A stretch of 44,884 bases of DNA from Nostoc sp. NMS4 (GCF_017115095.1 NZ_JABXKI010000277.1:1-44884); one strand, 5' to 3'. Shown: positions 15,616 to 26,518, counted from the stretch's first letter. The notes: a model not told the origin generated them from the letters alone. Numbers and translations are program-made.

Positions 15616-18600
15616 ATGAAAGCACCATTACCTGATAACGAAACACAGCGAATCAAATCTCTTTTAGAGTATAAAATTCTTGATACTGCTGCGGAAAATG
15701 CCTTTGACGATCTCACACGTTTAGCGTCATATATTTGTGGAACTCCTATTGCCCTAATTAGTCTAGTTGATAGCAATCGTCAGTGGTTCAAGTCAAAAGT
15801 TGGTTTGGATGCCATAGAAACCGACCGAAATCTGGCATTTTGCGCCCATGCGATTATACAACCTGAAGTTTTTGTTGTACCTGATGCCACAGAAGACGAA
15901 AGGTTTGCCACAAATCCGCTAGTTACCTCCGATCCGAATGTTCGGTTTTATGCTGGTGTACCCCTGATTAATCCTGAAGGATATGCGTTAGGAACCCTTT
16001 GTGTAATTGACAATGTACCAAGAAACCTCTCCCCAGAACAACTTGAAGCATTACAAATTCTCGGTCGCCAGGTAATTAAACAACTAGAAATTCGCCGCAC
16101 TTTAGCAAGTTCAGTTTTGGCGAGTGATACAGGCAAACAAGTACAAAAGGGACGCAAAAATTTTTTTCAAAGAGTAGCCGGAGGCTTTGGATTAGCATCG
16201 GCAATTTTAGTTTTAATTGGCGTAATTTCTTATCAAAACACCCGCATATTGATTGATAATAATAATCAGGTACAAAAAACTCAAGAGAAAATCAATAAAC
16301 TAGAAGAATTACTGTCCGAGATGAAAGATGCTGAGACTGGACAACGCGGTTACATCCTCACTGGACAAGAAATTTATCTAGAACCTTATCAAGCAGTAGT
16401 TGGAAATATCGATCAAAAAATTGTCAACCTGAAGGATTTAATTACAAATCAACCTAAGCAACAAAAGCAGTTGGCAACCCTTGAATCTCTGATAGCTGCA
16501 AAACTTGCCATCCTCAAGCAAACTATATACCTGCGTCAAAATCAGGGATTTGAGGCGGCGTTGCAGGTAATCCAGACAAATCAAGGAAAACATCTTATGG
16601 ATGATATTCGGAAGATTGTCAATGGGATAGAGAATGAGAATAGAGAATTGCTTCAACAACAGTCACAAGCTGCAAAAGCTAGTGCTAACAACATGGTTTT
16701 GACACTTGCGATCGCTATTTGCCTAAGTTTTTTAATTCTGGCTATAGTTTACTACTTTATTTATCGTGAGGGAAAAGAACGTAAATTAACAGAGGAAATA
16801 CTGAATCAAGAACGCAACTTTATCTCAGCAATTCTTGATACAACCAGCGCTTTGGTAATAGTTCTTGACCCGAAAGGGAAAATCGTTCGCTTCAATCAAG
16901 CTTGTGAACAAACAACTGGTTACTCATTTGATGAGGTGAAAGGAAGGCATTTCTGGAATCTGTTTTTACCTCCCGAACAGATAGACCAAGTGAAAGCAGT
17001 TTTTGAGCAGTTGCGAGGTGGTGAAGGGCCTAAAGAATACGAAAACTATTGGATAACTAAGGATGGCAGTCGGCGGCTGATTGCCTGGACTAACACTACC
17101 TTGCAAGACTATGAGGGCTACGTTAAATACATTGTTGCCACAGGTATTGATATCAGCGATGTCTTCGAGGAACTTCGCTTACGCCAACGAACTGAACAGC
17201 ATCTGAAAGCAGAGTATGTTACAACCCGCGTCCTAGCAGAGTCAACCACAATTAACGAAGCCATACCTCAAATCCTGCAAGGAATCTGCGAAAGTTTGGG
17301 ATGGGATTTAGGTGAATTTTGGCTGGTAGATCAGCAAGCAAATTTACTGTCTTTGCTAAATTCATGGTATAAAATATCCTTCGAGATGCAAGAATTTGAC
17401 ATCCTAAGTTGGCAGACCACCTTTGCACCAGGAATTGGGCTGCCTGGTCGTGTCTGGACTAGTCTGGAACCTGTTTGGATCGCTGATGTTGTTAAAGATG
17501 AGAATTTCATCCGCTCTCAAACCGCCCTCTCAGCAGAATTGCATGGAGCTTTCGGTTTTCCGATCCGTAGTGGTAAAAAAACTATCGGTGTTATTACCTG
17601 CTTTAGCCATAAAATTCAACAACCTGACCCAGGTTTGGCAACAGTCATGAATTCTATTGGCGAGCAAGTAGGGCAGTTTATCGAGCGCAAACAAGCAGAA
17701 GAACAACTCCAACGCCAAAACTTGCGATCGCAATTATTTACTGAAATCACCCTGAAAATTCGTCAGTCTTTGCAAATCAAAGAAATTCTGCAAATCACTG
17801 TAACCGAGGTACAAAAAATTCTCCATAGCGATCGAGTTTTGATTTATCAGCCTTTTGCAGATGGTTCTGGAGCCACGGTAGTTGAGGCAGTAATTTCTGG
17901 CTGGCTGGCAATTAAAGAAAAAGAGCTTGTGGATACTTACTTTCAAGCCGAATACATCCAGCAATACTATCTACAGCAGTACCGTCAAAAACCGAATCTG
18001 GGGCTTGCTGACTTGGATATAGCTGAAGTCCAAAAAAACCATTTTGAATTACTGCAACAATTTGGAGTCCAGTGTAATTTAGTCATACCCCTTCTTGTCA
18101 AAGACGAACTCTGCGGTTTGCTAATTGTCCATCAGTGCGGTAATTCCCGCCAATGGTCTACCTTTGAAACTCATCTTTTACGGCAAATAGCTGACCAAGT
18201 AGGTATTGCCTTAGCCCAAGCCCAAATGTTAAATGCCGAAACTCAACAGCGACGAGAACTAGAAATTGCCCGTCAGCAAGCTGAATTAGCTTCTCAAACC
18301 AAAAGTGCCTTTTTGGCCAACATGAGCCATGAAATTCGGACTCCAATGAATGCTGTGTTGGGGATGACAGGCTTAATGTTAGATACTCCCCTAAACTCCG
18401 AGCAGCGAGATTTTATGGAAACAATTCGCATTAGTGGAGATGCTCTCTTAAGCCTGATCAACGAAATTTTGGATCTATCCAAACTAGAGGCTGGGGAAAT
18501 GTTACTAGAAACTCTAGATTTTGACTTATCTACCTGTGTAGAAGAGGTGTTGGACTTATTGGCTCCCTCAGCCCATCATAAGGGATTAGAAATTGCTGGA

Positions 18601-20310
18601 TTAATTTATGGCAACGTTCCCACCCATCTCCAAGGCGATGCTGGCCGCCTACGACAAATTCTCATGAACTTGATCGGCAATGCAATCAAATTCACCAGCA
18701 ATGGAGAGGTAGTATTACGAGCAGAATTGCGATCGCTTTCCCACACTACAGCCACCATCTATTTTGCCATCATAGATACCGGTCTTGGCATTACCCCTGA
18801 AGACCAATACAAACTCTTTAAGCCATTTACCCAAGTAGATGCTTCCACCACCCGTAAATATGGCGGTACAGGTTTGGGATTGGCAATCTGCAAGCAACTG
18901 GTAAGCTTGATGGGCGGAGAAATGGGCGTAGAAAGTCGGTTGGGGAAAGGATCTAAATTTTGGTTTGAACTAACTCTCGCCAAGCAAGTTGACTCGATTT
19001 CTTTAGAAGGCGAACGCGAACTTTTGGTAAATCGGCGCTTGTTAGTAGTGGATGATAATGCTACTAATCGCAAAATCATCCACCATCAAGCTACCCGTTG
19101 GGGGATGCTGGTGGATCAGGTTGCTTCGGCTACTGCTGCCCTGAAAGCTATTCAGGAAGCCGCCAAGCAAAAAAAATCCTATGACATAGCTGTGATTGAT
19201 ATGCAGATGCCAGAAATAGATGGTATGACTTTAGGAGAGCAAATTAAAGCAAATTCAGCGATCGCTGGGCTACCTTTGATTATGCTTACCTCTACTAATC
19301 AACGCGATGAAATCCAGCGATCGCTAAAAATAGGATTTGCAGCTTATTTAGTCAAACCTATTAAGCCGTCCCGACTCCTGGATACCATCATGACTATTTT
19401 AGGAACGGATCTGGAAGAGGAGGCAGAAGTTAGAATTCAGGAGTTAGAAATCAGAAATCAGGATTTAAAACTAAAAAATTCTGAAAACAACCGCAACTAT
19501 TATTCTCGTGACTTACCCAAACTGAGAATTCTCTTAGCTGAAGATAATTTGGTGAATCAAAAAGTTGCCTTAAAGCAACTCCAAAGCTTGGGTTATAGCG
19601 CTGATGTTGCTGGTAATGGGAAAGAAGTTTTGCAGCTATTAGAAAAAATTCCCTACGATTTAATTCTGATGGATTGCCAAATGCCAGTTCTCGACGGTTT
19701 AGAAACTACAAAAGAAATTCATCGTTGGCAAGAAAGCAGCTTTGCTAGTGGTTATCGTCCTGTGGTAATTGCAATGACAGCTAATGCCATGAAAGAAGAC
19801 CAACAAATGTGTCTAGATGCCGGAATGGATGACTATTTGAGCAAGCCAGTAATCAAAGAAAAATTGGCGTTGGCACTAGAGCGTTGGGGAAATGTCATAT
19901 TTAAGGTAAAAGAAACAGCTGCCGCACAGCAGACAGGTTGTACAACAGATGTCGGTTCAGTTAAGCTCCCAATTGACTGGGAACGCTTGCATGAACTCTC
20001 AGAAAACAACCAAGAATTTGAATTGGAACTACTGCAAATATTTGTTGAAGATATTCAACCCCGTCTAGAAGTCATTAAAATAGCGATCGCAGATCATGAC
20101 TTTGAGCAAATAGCGCACCAAAGCCATCAAATTAAAGGTGCTAGCGCCAATATGGGAGTTACAATCATGCATCTGGCAGCAGAAAAACTAGAACAACTAG
20201 CCCTGAGGCAAGAACGTCGAGGTACTAGTAACTTAATCGTAGAGTTAGAAGACTTTGTTAAACGCATCCAAGAATTTTTGAACTGTAAAGATAGTGAAGC
20301 TAAAACCTGA
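15616..20310 (+). CDS. Hybrid histidine kinase GAF-CHASE3-PAS-GAF-GAF-HK-REC-REC-HPt
   Basis: This 1564-residue protein has an N-terminal GAF (about 25-160), a membrane segment near 188-208, a CHASE3-type sensor ([15 protein letters not shown]) at about 210-350, a second membrane segment near 357-383, a PAS domain at about 395-510, and two further GAF domains to about 875. The kinase core has the phosphorylated His905 in [11 protein letters not shown] and a full HATPase domain ([21 protein letters not shown]). Two receivers follow, with Asp1195 (VIDMQMP) and Asp1353 (LMDCQMP), then an HPt domain with His1504 in HQIKGAS. It is a membrane-attached multistep phosphorelay hub. The REC2-HPt part is nearly identical to that of the kinase at 24092. 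The REC1-REC2 linker is encoded by repeat-like DNA. The GAF domains lack an obvious bilin-binding cysteine context, so light sensing is not claimed. Confidence 0.92.
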   Translation: MKAPLPDNETQRIKSLLEYKILDTAAENAFDDLTRLASYICGTPIALISLVDSNRQWFKSKVGLDAIETDRNLAFCAHAIIQPEVFVVPDATEDERFATNPLVTSDPNVRFYAGVPLINPEGYALGTLCVIDNVPRNLSPEQLEALQILGRQVIKQLEIRRTLASSVLASDTGKQVQKGRKNFFQRVAGGFGLASAILVLIGVISYQNTRILIDNNNQVQKTQEKINKLEELLSEMKDAETGQRGYILTGQEIYLEPYQAVVGNIDQKIVNLKDLITNQPKQQKQLATLESLIAAKLAILKQTIYLRQNQGFEAALQVIQTNQGKHLMDDIRKIVNGIENENRELLQQQSQAAKASANNMVLTLAIAICLSFLILAIVYYFIYREGKERKLTEEILNQERNFISAILDTTSALVIVLDPKGKIVRFNQACEQTTGYSFDEVKGRHFWNLFLPPEQIDQVKAVFEQLRGGEGPKEYENYWITKDGSRRLIAWTNTTLQDYEGYVKYIVATGIDISDVFEELRLRQRTEQHLKAEYVTTRVLAESTTINEAIPQILQGICESLGWDLGEFWLVDQQANLLSLLNSWYKISFEMQEFDILSWQTTFAPGIGLPGRVWTSLEPVWIADVVKDENFIRSQTALSAELHGAFGFPIRSGKKTIGVITCFSHKIQQPDPGLATVMNSIGEQVGQFIERKQAEEQLQRQNLRSQLFTEITLKIRQSLQIKEILQITVTEVQKILHSDRVLIYQPFADGSGATVVEAVISGWLAIKEKELVDTYFQAEYIQQYYLQQYRQKPNLGLADLDIAEVQKNHFELLQQFGVQCNLVIPLLVKDELCGLLIVHQCGNSRQWSTFETHLLRQIADQVGIALAQAQMLNAETQQRRELEIARQQAELASQTKSAFLANMSHEIRTPMNAVLGMTGLMLDTPLNSEQRDFMETIRISGDALLSLINEILDLSKLEAGEMLLETLDFDLSTCVEEVLDLLAPSAHHKGLEIAGLIYGNVPTHLQGDAGRLRQILMNLIGNAIKFTSNGEVVLRAELRSLSHTTATIYFAIIDTGLGITPEDQYKLFKPFTQVDASTTRKYGGTGLGLAICKQLVSLMGGEMGVESRLGKGSKFWFELTLAKQVDSISLEGERELLVNRRLLVVDDNATNRKIIHHQATRWGMLVDQVASATAALKAIQEAAKQKKSYDIAVIDMQMPEIDGMTLGEQIKANSAIAGLPLIMLTSTNQRDEIQRSLKIGFAAYLVKPIKPSRLLDTIMTILGTDLEEEAEVRIQELEIRNQDLKLKNSENNRNYYSRDLPKLRILLAEDNLVNQKVALKQLQSLGYSADVAGNGKEVLQLLEKIPYDLILMDCQMPVLDGLETTKEIHRWQESSFASGYRPVVIAMTANAMKEDQQMCLDAGMDDYLSKPVIKEKLALALERWGNVIFKVKETAAAQQTGCTTDVGSVKLPIDWERLHELSENNQEFELELLQIFVEDIQPRLEVIKIAIADHDFEQIAHQSHQIKGASANMGVTIMHLAAEKLEQLALRQERRGTSNLIVELEDFVKRIQEFLNCKDSEAKT

Positions 20311-20570
20311 AAAATTAATAATACTTATTAATAATTAACGACAACAATTTTTTCTGAGTCAGCATGAAAAACACTTATTTTTCCGTTTCTCATGACTGAT
20401 TTCCTATTTTCCAGATAGAAGTTGCAAACAACTGGGAATAATAACTTTGATGTACTAAAAGCATATTCGGTGAGTTAGCTGCATCATAAGCTAAGAATTT
20501 TTAGCCTAAATGTTAGTTAAATGCATCACCTTCTATTTCCAATTGATTCCCGAAAAGTGAGGTTTTCCTA
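20311..20570. other. Intergenic, upstream of the coiled-coil gene
   Basis: No gene is supported. It separates the first hybrid kinase from the coiled-coil/OmpA/GTPase genes and probably holds their promoter; no clear boxes were identified. Confidence 0.4.
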
Positions 20571-21227
20571 ATGAGTCAGATGAGTAGAGACGATGTACGA
20601 GAAAGACTTGGCAATATCGATCAGATCCGCGATATTATTCTTGGAACACAGCTAAGAGAGTACGACAATCGATTTAGCAAGATCGAATCAGATATATCTC
20701 TCCTGCAACAACAGATGCGATCGCATGTCGAGCAACTAAAGTCCAACTTTTCGGCTGAACTAAAAGCGGGGTTTGAGTCGCTAGATAAAAAGCTGAAGTC
20801 ACTTAACCTAGCAACTCAAGAAGAAACTCTTGACTTACGGCAACAGGTTGATAGACTTAATAAAAAGTTTTCTAATAGCGTTCAGTCCCTTGATGAAAAC
20901 TTAGATAGCCAAACTACCTCGATTCGAGATGAAATATTTCAAACTAAAGTCCAATTACAAGATGATGTTACGGCATTACGGGATCTGATTTTAGAAGAAA
21001 TAGATCGACGTTTCTCGCAGTTGACAGACACTAAAGTTTCTAAAGACGATATGGCTGAAACTTTGTTTGCCTTGGGAATGCGTCTGAAAGAAACTGAATT
21101 TATTCCTAAATTGCGAGAAGCAGCCGATGAACGTAGCGATGAATATGCTGCTGTACCGCTTCTAGAAACTACGAAGTTGTCAAAAGTATTAACTCACTCC
21201 AACGGTACGGCAGAATTGCATTCGTAA
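20571..21227 (+). CDS. Coiled-coil protein of unknown function
   Basis: This 218-residue, highly charged protein has no membrane segment and no signal peptide. Residues of about 20-150 show continuous heptad-like repetition (FSKIESDISLLQQQM, LDKKLKSLNLATQEE, VDRLNKKFSNSVQSLDENL), so it should form a long coiled coil. A shorter C-terminal segment (DDMAETLFALGMRLKETEF) is probably helical. The start is ATG 20571 with gagg 8 bases upstream. It lies 93 bases before the BON/OmpA gene in the same direction and probably belongs to that unit. A scaffold or adaptor role between the membrane protein and the GTPase is possible but inferred only from position. Confidence 0.7.
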   Translation: MSQMSRDDVRERLGNIDQIRDIILGTQLREYDNRFSKIESDISLLQQQMRSHVEQLKSNFSAELKAGFESLDKKLKSLNLATQEETLDLRQQVDRLNKKFSNSVQSLDENLDSQTTSIRDEIFQTKVQLQDDVTALRDLILEEIDRRFSQLTDTKVSKDDMAETLFALGMRLKETEFIPKLREAADERSDEYAAVPLLETTKLSKVLTHSNGTAELHS

Positions 21228-21269
21228 TTAAGTTAGAAGGCAAAGAGAGATGAGACAGATAATGACTTC

Positions 21270-21307
21270 AAACTCCTAACTCAGAACTCCTAACTCAGAA
21301 CTTTTAA
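21270..21307. repeat. 'aactcctaactcagaa' short repeat
   Basis: Two direct copies of aactcctaactcagaa lie just before the BON/OmpA gene; this is the same repeat family as at 15406-15580. Confidence 0.5.
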
Positions 21308-21320
21308 AAGGATAACTCAG

Positions 21321-23504
21321 GTGGAAAATTCGATTTCTCAATCTGTTGAGTTGAAACCAGAAAACGCTGTGCATCTTGACAATTTGCTGAATTTGCTCAT
21401 CGATCTCAAAATTATCGAATCACCTGAGCAGTCTTTTTCTTTATTACCATCAGAAACTGATCATAGTAATGAGTATATTCCAGAAGAAACTCAACTACTG
21501 CAACTTCCTCCAGTAGCATTTGAAGTATGTGAAGCTTATTTAGAGTCGGCTTTTTATTTTCCTCCAGATATATCTAATTACTCACAAACCACTCAAGAAC
21601 AATTAGAAGAATCTGTTGAGATATTTGCAGAACTGGAAGCAAAGTTAGATAACTCAGAGGATGCATTGCAAAAATTACGGGAGATATTATTCGGAGATGA
21701 ATTAGCAGATATAGACAATATCACGGCTAAACTTGAACAAAAATTAACAAAAATAGAGAATCAAATTTACAACCCGAAAGAACTGATAAATCTACTACTA
21801 CCAAGGATTGATGAGCTTTTAAGGCTGAAGATTGCAGAGTCGAAAGAGGAATTTGTCGAGATAATTGCTCCGATTATCGATCGGGCTATCCTCAGTCGCA
21901 CTGAACAAGATAAAGTTAGCATGGGTATAGCGATCGCTGCTGTTATTCCTCTGGCTATCTCCCAACAGATAATTATAGCTCCAGAAGAAGTTTCAGATGC
22001 GATCGCTCCGGCAATGGGACGAGCGATAAAAAAGCAAATTGAAATTGAACAGAATATTGTGGTGGATGCACTCTACCCAATTATTGGTGGAACCATAGCC
22101 AAATATATGGCAGAGACAATCCGGGCTATTAACCAACAAGTTGAAGAAACCCTTAGCGTTAAAGGCATCAAACGTAAAATTAGCGCCAAGCTACAGGGAG
22201 TTTCGGAAGCAGAATTAATTCTGAAAGAAGCTCTACCATTTACAATTCAAGCCATTTTCTTAATTCATAAAGCATCTGGTTTAATTATCTCAGATATTCA
22301 ACACTCTGATGTAGAACAGCTAGAGGCTGAAATGATCGCAGGAATGCTGACAGCAATTCGCAGCTTCGCCAATGATTGCATCAATCCATCTGGAAGCATC
22401 ACAGAATTAGATGCAATTGAATATGGGACATCGAAAATAATTTTAGAAGTTGCAGGATACTGTTATTTAGCAATTGTTATCCAAGGAGAGCCAAGCAAAA
22501 AGTTTATTTCAAAAATGCGGAAATTATTCAGCAAAATTGTTCAAAAATATGGTAATTTAATTGAAAAATTTGACGGCGATCCAGATTTAATTCCTATTGA
22601 AGTTCATACACTTCTGGAAGAATTAAAACATACAGATACTCAGGAAAAAAAGAAACCAAAAATCCCACCCCTACTGGTATTAGGCTTAACAGTTATCAGC
22701 AGTATTTTCATTCCTTGGGGCATTTGGCAATACCATAGTGGAGTTATACATTCCATTGAAAATCAAACTTTGTTGGCTCTAACTTCTGTTCCAGAACTAT
22801 CGGTATATCGGCTCACTGTACAAGTAGAACACAATAAATTAAAATTAGCAGGACGATTACCTAATCAACTTCTTCGCCAGAAAGCCGAGCAAATTGTTAA
22901 AATAACCTCTCCTAATTGGTTGATTGACAATCAAATTTTATTGGCAGAAATACCAGCAGACCCCGTATTAGCTGCTGCTGAAGTCAAACGAGTCACAGCA
23001 GTTTTAAATCAGACTGACGATATAGCAATTTCCGCTCAATATGTTGCTGGTAAAGTAGCTGTTGAAGGAACTGTCAACCGAATTGCAGATGCTCAAATTA
23101 TTACGAATGCATTTGACCAAATTCCCGGCGTAAAATCTGTGTCTAGCGCGGTGCGAGTAGAACCCCCACAGATTGAAGTTCGATTTTACTTTCAACCATA
23201 CTCAGCGAGTTTAATGAAAGTAGATACAGCGCACAAAATTCAACAGGTTAAATTTTTCCTTAATCAGCACCCAAATAAGCATTTAAAAATCATTGGTTAT
23301 AGTGACCGCACTGGCGTGAACAAATCTCAAAAATTGTCACTGGCGCGAGCAAAGGCTGTACAACAAGCACTGATTAAATTAGGCATCGAGCCATTTCGTC
23401 TACAGGTCATTGGGAGGACAAATTTGCCACCAGGAATTGATGTAACTCAACCCTTATGGTTAAGCCGCTGTGTAGCTCTAGAACCGATAAACAAGCAATT
23501 TTAA
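21321..23504 (+). CDS. Single-pass protein with BON repeats and C-terminal OmpA domain
   Basis: This 727-residue protein starts at GTG 21321, with aagg about 9 bases upstream. Residues 1-170 are acidic with coiled-coil character. Residues of about 170-330 contain a repeated pattern (IIAPIIDRAIL, IAPAMGRAIKKQIE, LYPIIGGTIAKYM). About 330-435 forms a compact domain (IFLIHKASGLIISDI...GYCYLAIVIQGEP) that reminds me of roadblock/longin-type folds, a tentative call. One membrane segment follows at about 453-471 (PLLVLGLTVISSIFIPWG). Two BON-like domains (to about 610) and an OmpA/MotB domain with GYSDRTGVNKSQKLSLARA are then periplasmic and should bind peptidoglycan. The topology would join the cell wall to a cytoplasmic domain, next to a small GTPase gene 57 bases downstream. 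Confidence 0.78.
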   Translation: MENSISQSVELKPENAVHLDNLLNLLIDLKIIESPEQSFSLLPSETDHSNEYIPEETQLLQLPPVAFEVCEAYLESAFYFPPDISNYSQTTQEQLEESVEIFAELEAKLDNSEDALQKLREILFGDELADIDNITAKLEQKLTKIENQIYNPKELINLLLPRIDELLRLKIAESKEEFVEIIAPIIDRAILSRTEQDKVSMGIAIAAVIPLAISQQIIIAPEEVSDAIAPAMGRAIKKQIEIEQNIVVDALYPIIGGTIAKYMAETIRAINQQVEETLSVKGIKRKISAKLQGVSEAELILKEALPFTIQAIFLIHKASGLIISDIQHSDVEQLEAEMIAGMLTAIRSFANDCINPSGSITELDAIEYGTSKIILEVAGYCYLAIVIQGEPSKKFISKMRKLFSKIVQKYGNLIEKFDGDPDLIPIEVHTLLEELKHTDTQEKKKPKIPPLLVLGLTVISSIFIPWGIWQYHSGVIHSIENQTLLALTSVPELSVYRLTVQVEHNKLKLAGRLPNQLLRQKAEQIVKITSPNWLIDNQILLAEIPADPVLAAAEVKRVTAVLNQTDDIAISAQYVAGKVAVEGTVNRIADAQIITNAFDQIPGVKSVSSAVRVEPPQIEVRFYFQPYSASLMKVDTAHKIQQVKFFLNQHPNKHLKIIGYSDRTGVNKSQKLSLARAKAVQQALIKLGIEPFRLQVIGRTNLPPGIDVTQPLWLSRCVALEPINKQF

Positions 23505-23561
23505 GTTTATAGTGTATAGTGGCTATGATTTTGATCAAACATTCTCTACTTTTATTCAACT

Positions 23562-24086
23562 ATGTCTACAATCTCTAAAAAAATATGCTTATTTGGTGAT
23601 TTTGGTGTTGGTAAAACTAGTCTAGTTCGCCAATTTGTAGAGTGTCAGTTTAGTGATGAATATCTTTCAACTGTAGGAGTAAAAATCTCTCGTAAATTGT
23701 TTAATGTTTCAGAAAAAGACCTCCTTGTTGAACAAAGACTACAGTTAATCATTTGGGATATTGAAGGCAGTAATAAGTTTAAGGCAGTTGCTAAAAATTA
23801 TTTTCAGGGTTCTAAAGGTGCTGTGATAGTCGGTGATGTGACACAAGCAGAAACGCTCCATCATATCCAGAAGCATATTCAAACTTTTTTAGCTGTTAAT
23901 CCTAACAGCTACATTGTTGTTGCACTGAACAAATCAGATATGATTGCAGCCGAATATTTAGAAAAAATTCGTCAAATGTATCAATTCAGCAATCAAGCTA
24001 ATATATTAGGCACTTATGTAACCTCAGCTAAAACTGGCAATAATGTTGATAAAATATTTCAAACTTTAGCCACTCGTTTAATTTAA
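23562..24086 (+). CDS. Rab-like small GTPase
   Basis: This 174-residue single-domain GTPase shows a close match to the Rab/Ras pattern. The P-loop GDFGVGKTS is at residues 12-20, with the switch-I threonine in YLSTVGVKI (T37). WDIEGSNKF takes the place of the Rab WDTAGQERF, so the catalytic glutamine is a serine. Guanine specificity is given by NKSD, and the last motif is TSAKTG, as in many Rab proteins. There is no C-terminal cysteine motif, so no lipid anchor is expected. It should bind GTP; intrinsic hydrolysis may be slow without the glutamine. The stop is only 5 bases before the ATG of the hybrid kinase at 24092, which strongly suggests cotranscription, and the BON/OmpA gene lies 57 bases upstream. 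Confidence 0.88.
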   Translation: MSTISKKICLFGDFGVGKTSLVRQFVECQFSDEYLSTVGVKISRKLFNVSEKDLLVEQRLQLIIWDIEGSNKFKAVAKNYFQGSKGAVIVGDVTQAETLHHIQKHIQTFLAVNPNSYIVVALNKSDMIAAEYLEKIRQMYQFSNQANILGTYVTSAKTGNNVDKIFQTLATRLI

Positions 24087-24091
24087 TTAAC

Positions 24092-26518
24092 ATGAACTCA
24101 TTTTTGACCAACCTATTATCTGTATGTGGGATTGAATATTTAATAATTGATGAAAAGTTCAAGATTATAGAGATGTCTTTGGGACTAAATCATTTTGCCG
24201 ATATTCCTAATGAAGTGAAGCCAGGTCAGGATGTTCGGATTGGATTTCCCGAATTAGAGGGACTTGAAGATATTTTTGATGCAATTCTACAGGGTGAACA
24301 AGATAATTTTGAATTAAAAGGAATTAGGCGTTTAGAAGATACGACTTCTCCTTTGTATATTGATATTCGTATTACTAATAATATCCAAGAAGACCATTTT
24401 AGCAATCGACTAATCATTATTATCGAAAATGCAACAGAACGGATGGTACTTGAGCAATCTTTGTTTCAAGGTGCAAATGAAGCAAATCTTTTGCTACGTA
24501 ATTTAAAGGCTTCTAAACAATATATTGACCAAATTGTGACATCAATGGCAGATGCATTGTTGGTAACAACGCTATCAGGTAAGATAAAAAAAATCAATTA
24601 CGCGGCACAAATTTTATTGCAATATGATGAAATAGAACTTATCGGTCAACCTATCAATAAAGTTATTAAAGAAGTTAATAAATTTCCCTTGATAATTGGA
24701 GATATTGAAAACGTTGATATATTCCAAAATTCAGATATAAATATTTTAGCGCAAGAGGTAGAAACGGTTTGTTATACGAAAACTGGTAAAACAATTCCCG
24801 TCGCTTTTTCATCTTCAATAGTTAAGACAGAAATTGAACATTTTCAAGGTTATGTTTACATTTTGCGAGACATGACTGAACGAAAGCAAGCAGAACTTGC
24901 TAAACAGGAATTTTTAGCGATGATTAGCCATGAAGTTCGGACTCCGATCGCATCGGTAATTGGTATGGCTAGTTTGTTGCTATATACTGAATTGACTGCT
25001 GAACAGCAAGATTTTGTTGAAATCATTTCTACCAGTGGAAATTCTTTACTCAAAATTATTAATGATTTCCTTGACTTCTCCAAAATACAATCGGCTAACT
25101 TGGAACTGGAGCAGGAGCCTTTTGCTTTGCGAAGTTGTATCAATGAGGCTCTTTACATGCTTACGCCTACAGCGAGAGAAAAAGGTTTAAAACTCATATT
25201 TTTAGATAGTCCTCAACTTCCGACTACGATTGTGGGGGATATCACCAGACTGCGCCAAGTCTTGATTAATTTACTCAGTAATGCGATTAAATTTACCGAA
25301 ACTGGAAGCATCGAAGTTTCAGTTATCAGCCGCAAAAATACTGATATTAATCGTTCTTCTGCTGCAAATACTGACGAAATTCAGTTTAGTATTAAAGATA
25401 CAGGTATCGGAATTCCCCGCGATCGCCTTGAACGTTTATTTAAAGCCTTCAGTCAAGTTAACTCCTCTATTACTCGAGAGTATGGCGGTACTGGCTTAGG
25501 TCTTGCTATCTGCAAGCAACTGTGCGAGTTAATGGGTGGCAGAATTTGGGTTAAAAGTGAGCTTAATGTAGGTAGCATATTTTACTTTACAATTGCCGCT
25601 TCAGTCATTGCAGAGGAGTCAGCAGGGGCTAGTGTGGTCTTCTCTCAAGGGGAGATACCAAAAGCGATCGAGTCTCCCCAAGTAGAGCAACTGGCGTTTA
25701 AGAGTCAGGAGTTATTCAACGCCCCCGCGTCTCCTGACTTCCATAAATTAAGAATTCTTGTCACTGAAGATAATCTGGTGAATCAGAAAATAGCCTTGAA
25801 GCAACTCCAAAGCCTGGGCTACAGTGCTGATATTGCTGCTAATGGAAAAGAAGCGTTACAGCTACTAGAAAAAATTCCTTACGATTTGATTCTGATGGAT
25901 TGCCAAATGCCGATTCTCGACGGCTTGGAAACTACAAAACAAATTCATCGTTGCCAAGAAAGCAGCTTTGCTAGTGGTCGTCGTCCTGTAGTAATTGCAA
26001 TGACAGCTAATGCGATGAAACAAGACAAACAAATGTGTCTAGATGCCGGAATGGATGACTATTTGAGCAAGCCGGTGATGAAAGAAAATTTGGCCGCGAC
26101 GCTAGAACATTGGGGAAATGTGATATTCAGGGCAAAGGAAATAGCTGGCACAGAGCAGAAAGTTTCTACAACAGATGCAGATTCCGTTAACCTCCCAATT
26201 GATTGGGAACGTTTGCATCAACTCTCAGAAAACAACCCAGAATTTGAATTGGAACTACTGCAAATATTTGTTGAAGATATTCAACCCCGTCTAGAGGTAA
26301 TTAAAATAGCGATCGCAGATTATGACTTTGAGCAAATAGCACTCCAATGCCATCAAATTAAAGGTTCTAGTGCCAATATGGGAGTCACAACCATGCATCT
26401 GGCAGCAGAAAAACTAGAACAACTAGCCTTGAAGCAAGAGCGTCGAGGTACTAGTAACTTAATCTTAGAGTTAGAAGAGTTTATTAAACGCATCCAAGAG
26501 TTTTTAATTAGAAGTTAA
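24092..26518 (+). CDS. Cytosolic hybrid histidine kinase PAS-PAS-HK-REC-HPt
   Basis: This 808-residue protein has no membrane segment. Two PAS-like domains occupy about residues 1-120 and 145-265, the second ending in the PAC-type stretch GYVYILRDMTERKQAE. The kinase core has His280 in MISHEVRTPIA and a complete HATPase domain ([21 protein letters not shown]). The receiver has Asp603 (LMDCQMP) and the HPt domain has His754 (HQIKGSS). From 25741 to about 26509 the gene aligns without gaps to 19515-20283 of the first hybrid kinase (constant offset 6226), so these output modules were copied or homogenised. The last residues and stop codon lie within repeat-like sequence. It probably receives a signal linked to the adjacent Rab-like GTPase, inferred from the 5-base spacing. 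Confidence 0.92.
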   Translation: MNSFLTNLLSVCGIEYLIIDEKFKIIEMSLGLNHFADIPNEVKPGQDVRIGFPELEGLEDIFDAILQGEQDNFELKGIRRLEDTTSPLYIDIRITNNIQEDHFSNRLIIIIENATERMVLEQSLFQGANEANLLLRNLKASKQYIDQIVTSMADALLVTTLSGKIKKINYAAQILLQYDEIELIGQPINKVIKEVNKFPLIIGDIENVDIFQNSDINILAQEVETVCYTKTGKTIPVAFSSSIVKTEIEHFQGYVYILRDMTERKQAELAKQEFLAMISHEVRTPIASVIGMASLLLYTELTAEQQDFVEIISTSGNSLLKIINDFLDFSKIQSANLELEQEPFALRSCINEALYMLTPTAREKGLKLIFLDSPQLPTTIVGDITRLRQVLINLLSNAIKFTETGSIEVSVISRKNTDINRSSAANTDEIQFSIKDTGIGIPRDRLERLFKAFSQVNSSITREYGGTGLGLAICKQLCELMGGRIWVKSELNVGSIFYFTIAASVIAEESAGASVVFSQGEIPKAIESPQVEQLAFKSQELFNAPASPDFHKLRILVTEDNLVNQKIALKQLQSLGYSADIAANGKEALQLLEKIPYDLILMDCQMPILDGLETTKQIHRCQESSFASGRRPVVIAMTANAMKQDKQMCLDAGMDDYLSKPVMKENLAATLEHWGNVIFRAKEIAGTEQKVSTTDADSVNLPIDWERLHQLSENNPEFELELLQIFVEDIQPRLEVIKIAIADYDFEQIALQCHQIKGSSANMGVTTMHLAAEKLEQLALKQERRGTSNLILELEEFIKRIQEFLIRS

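Noticed and set aside
15616..20310. Phytochrome-type photoreceptor
   Set aside because: The GAF domains show no chromophore cysteine motif that I can recognise and there is no PHY domain.
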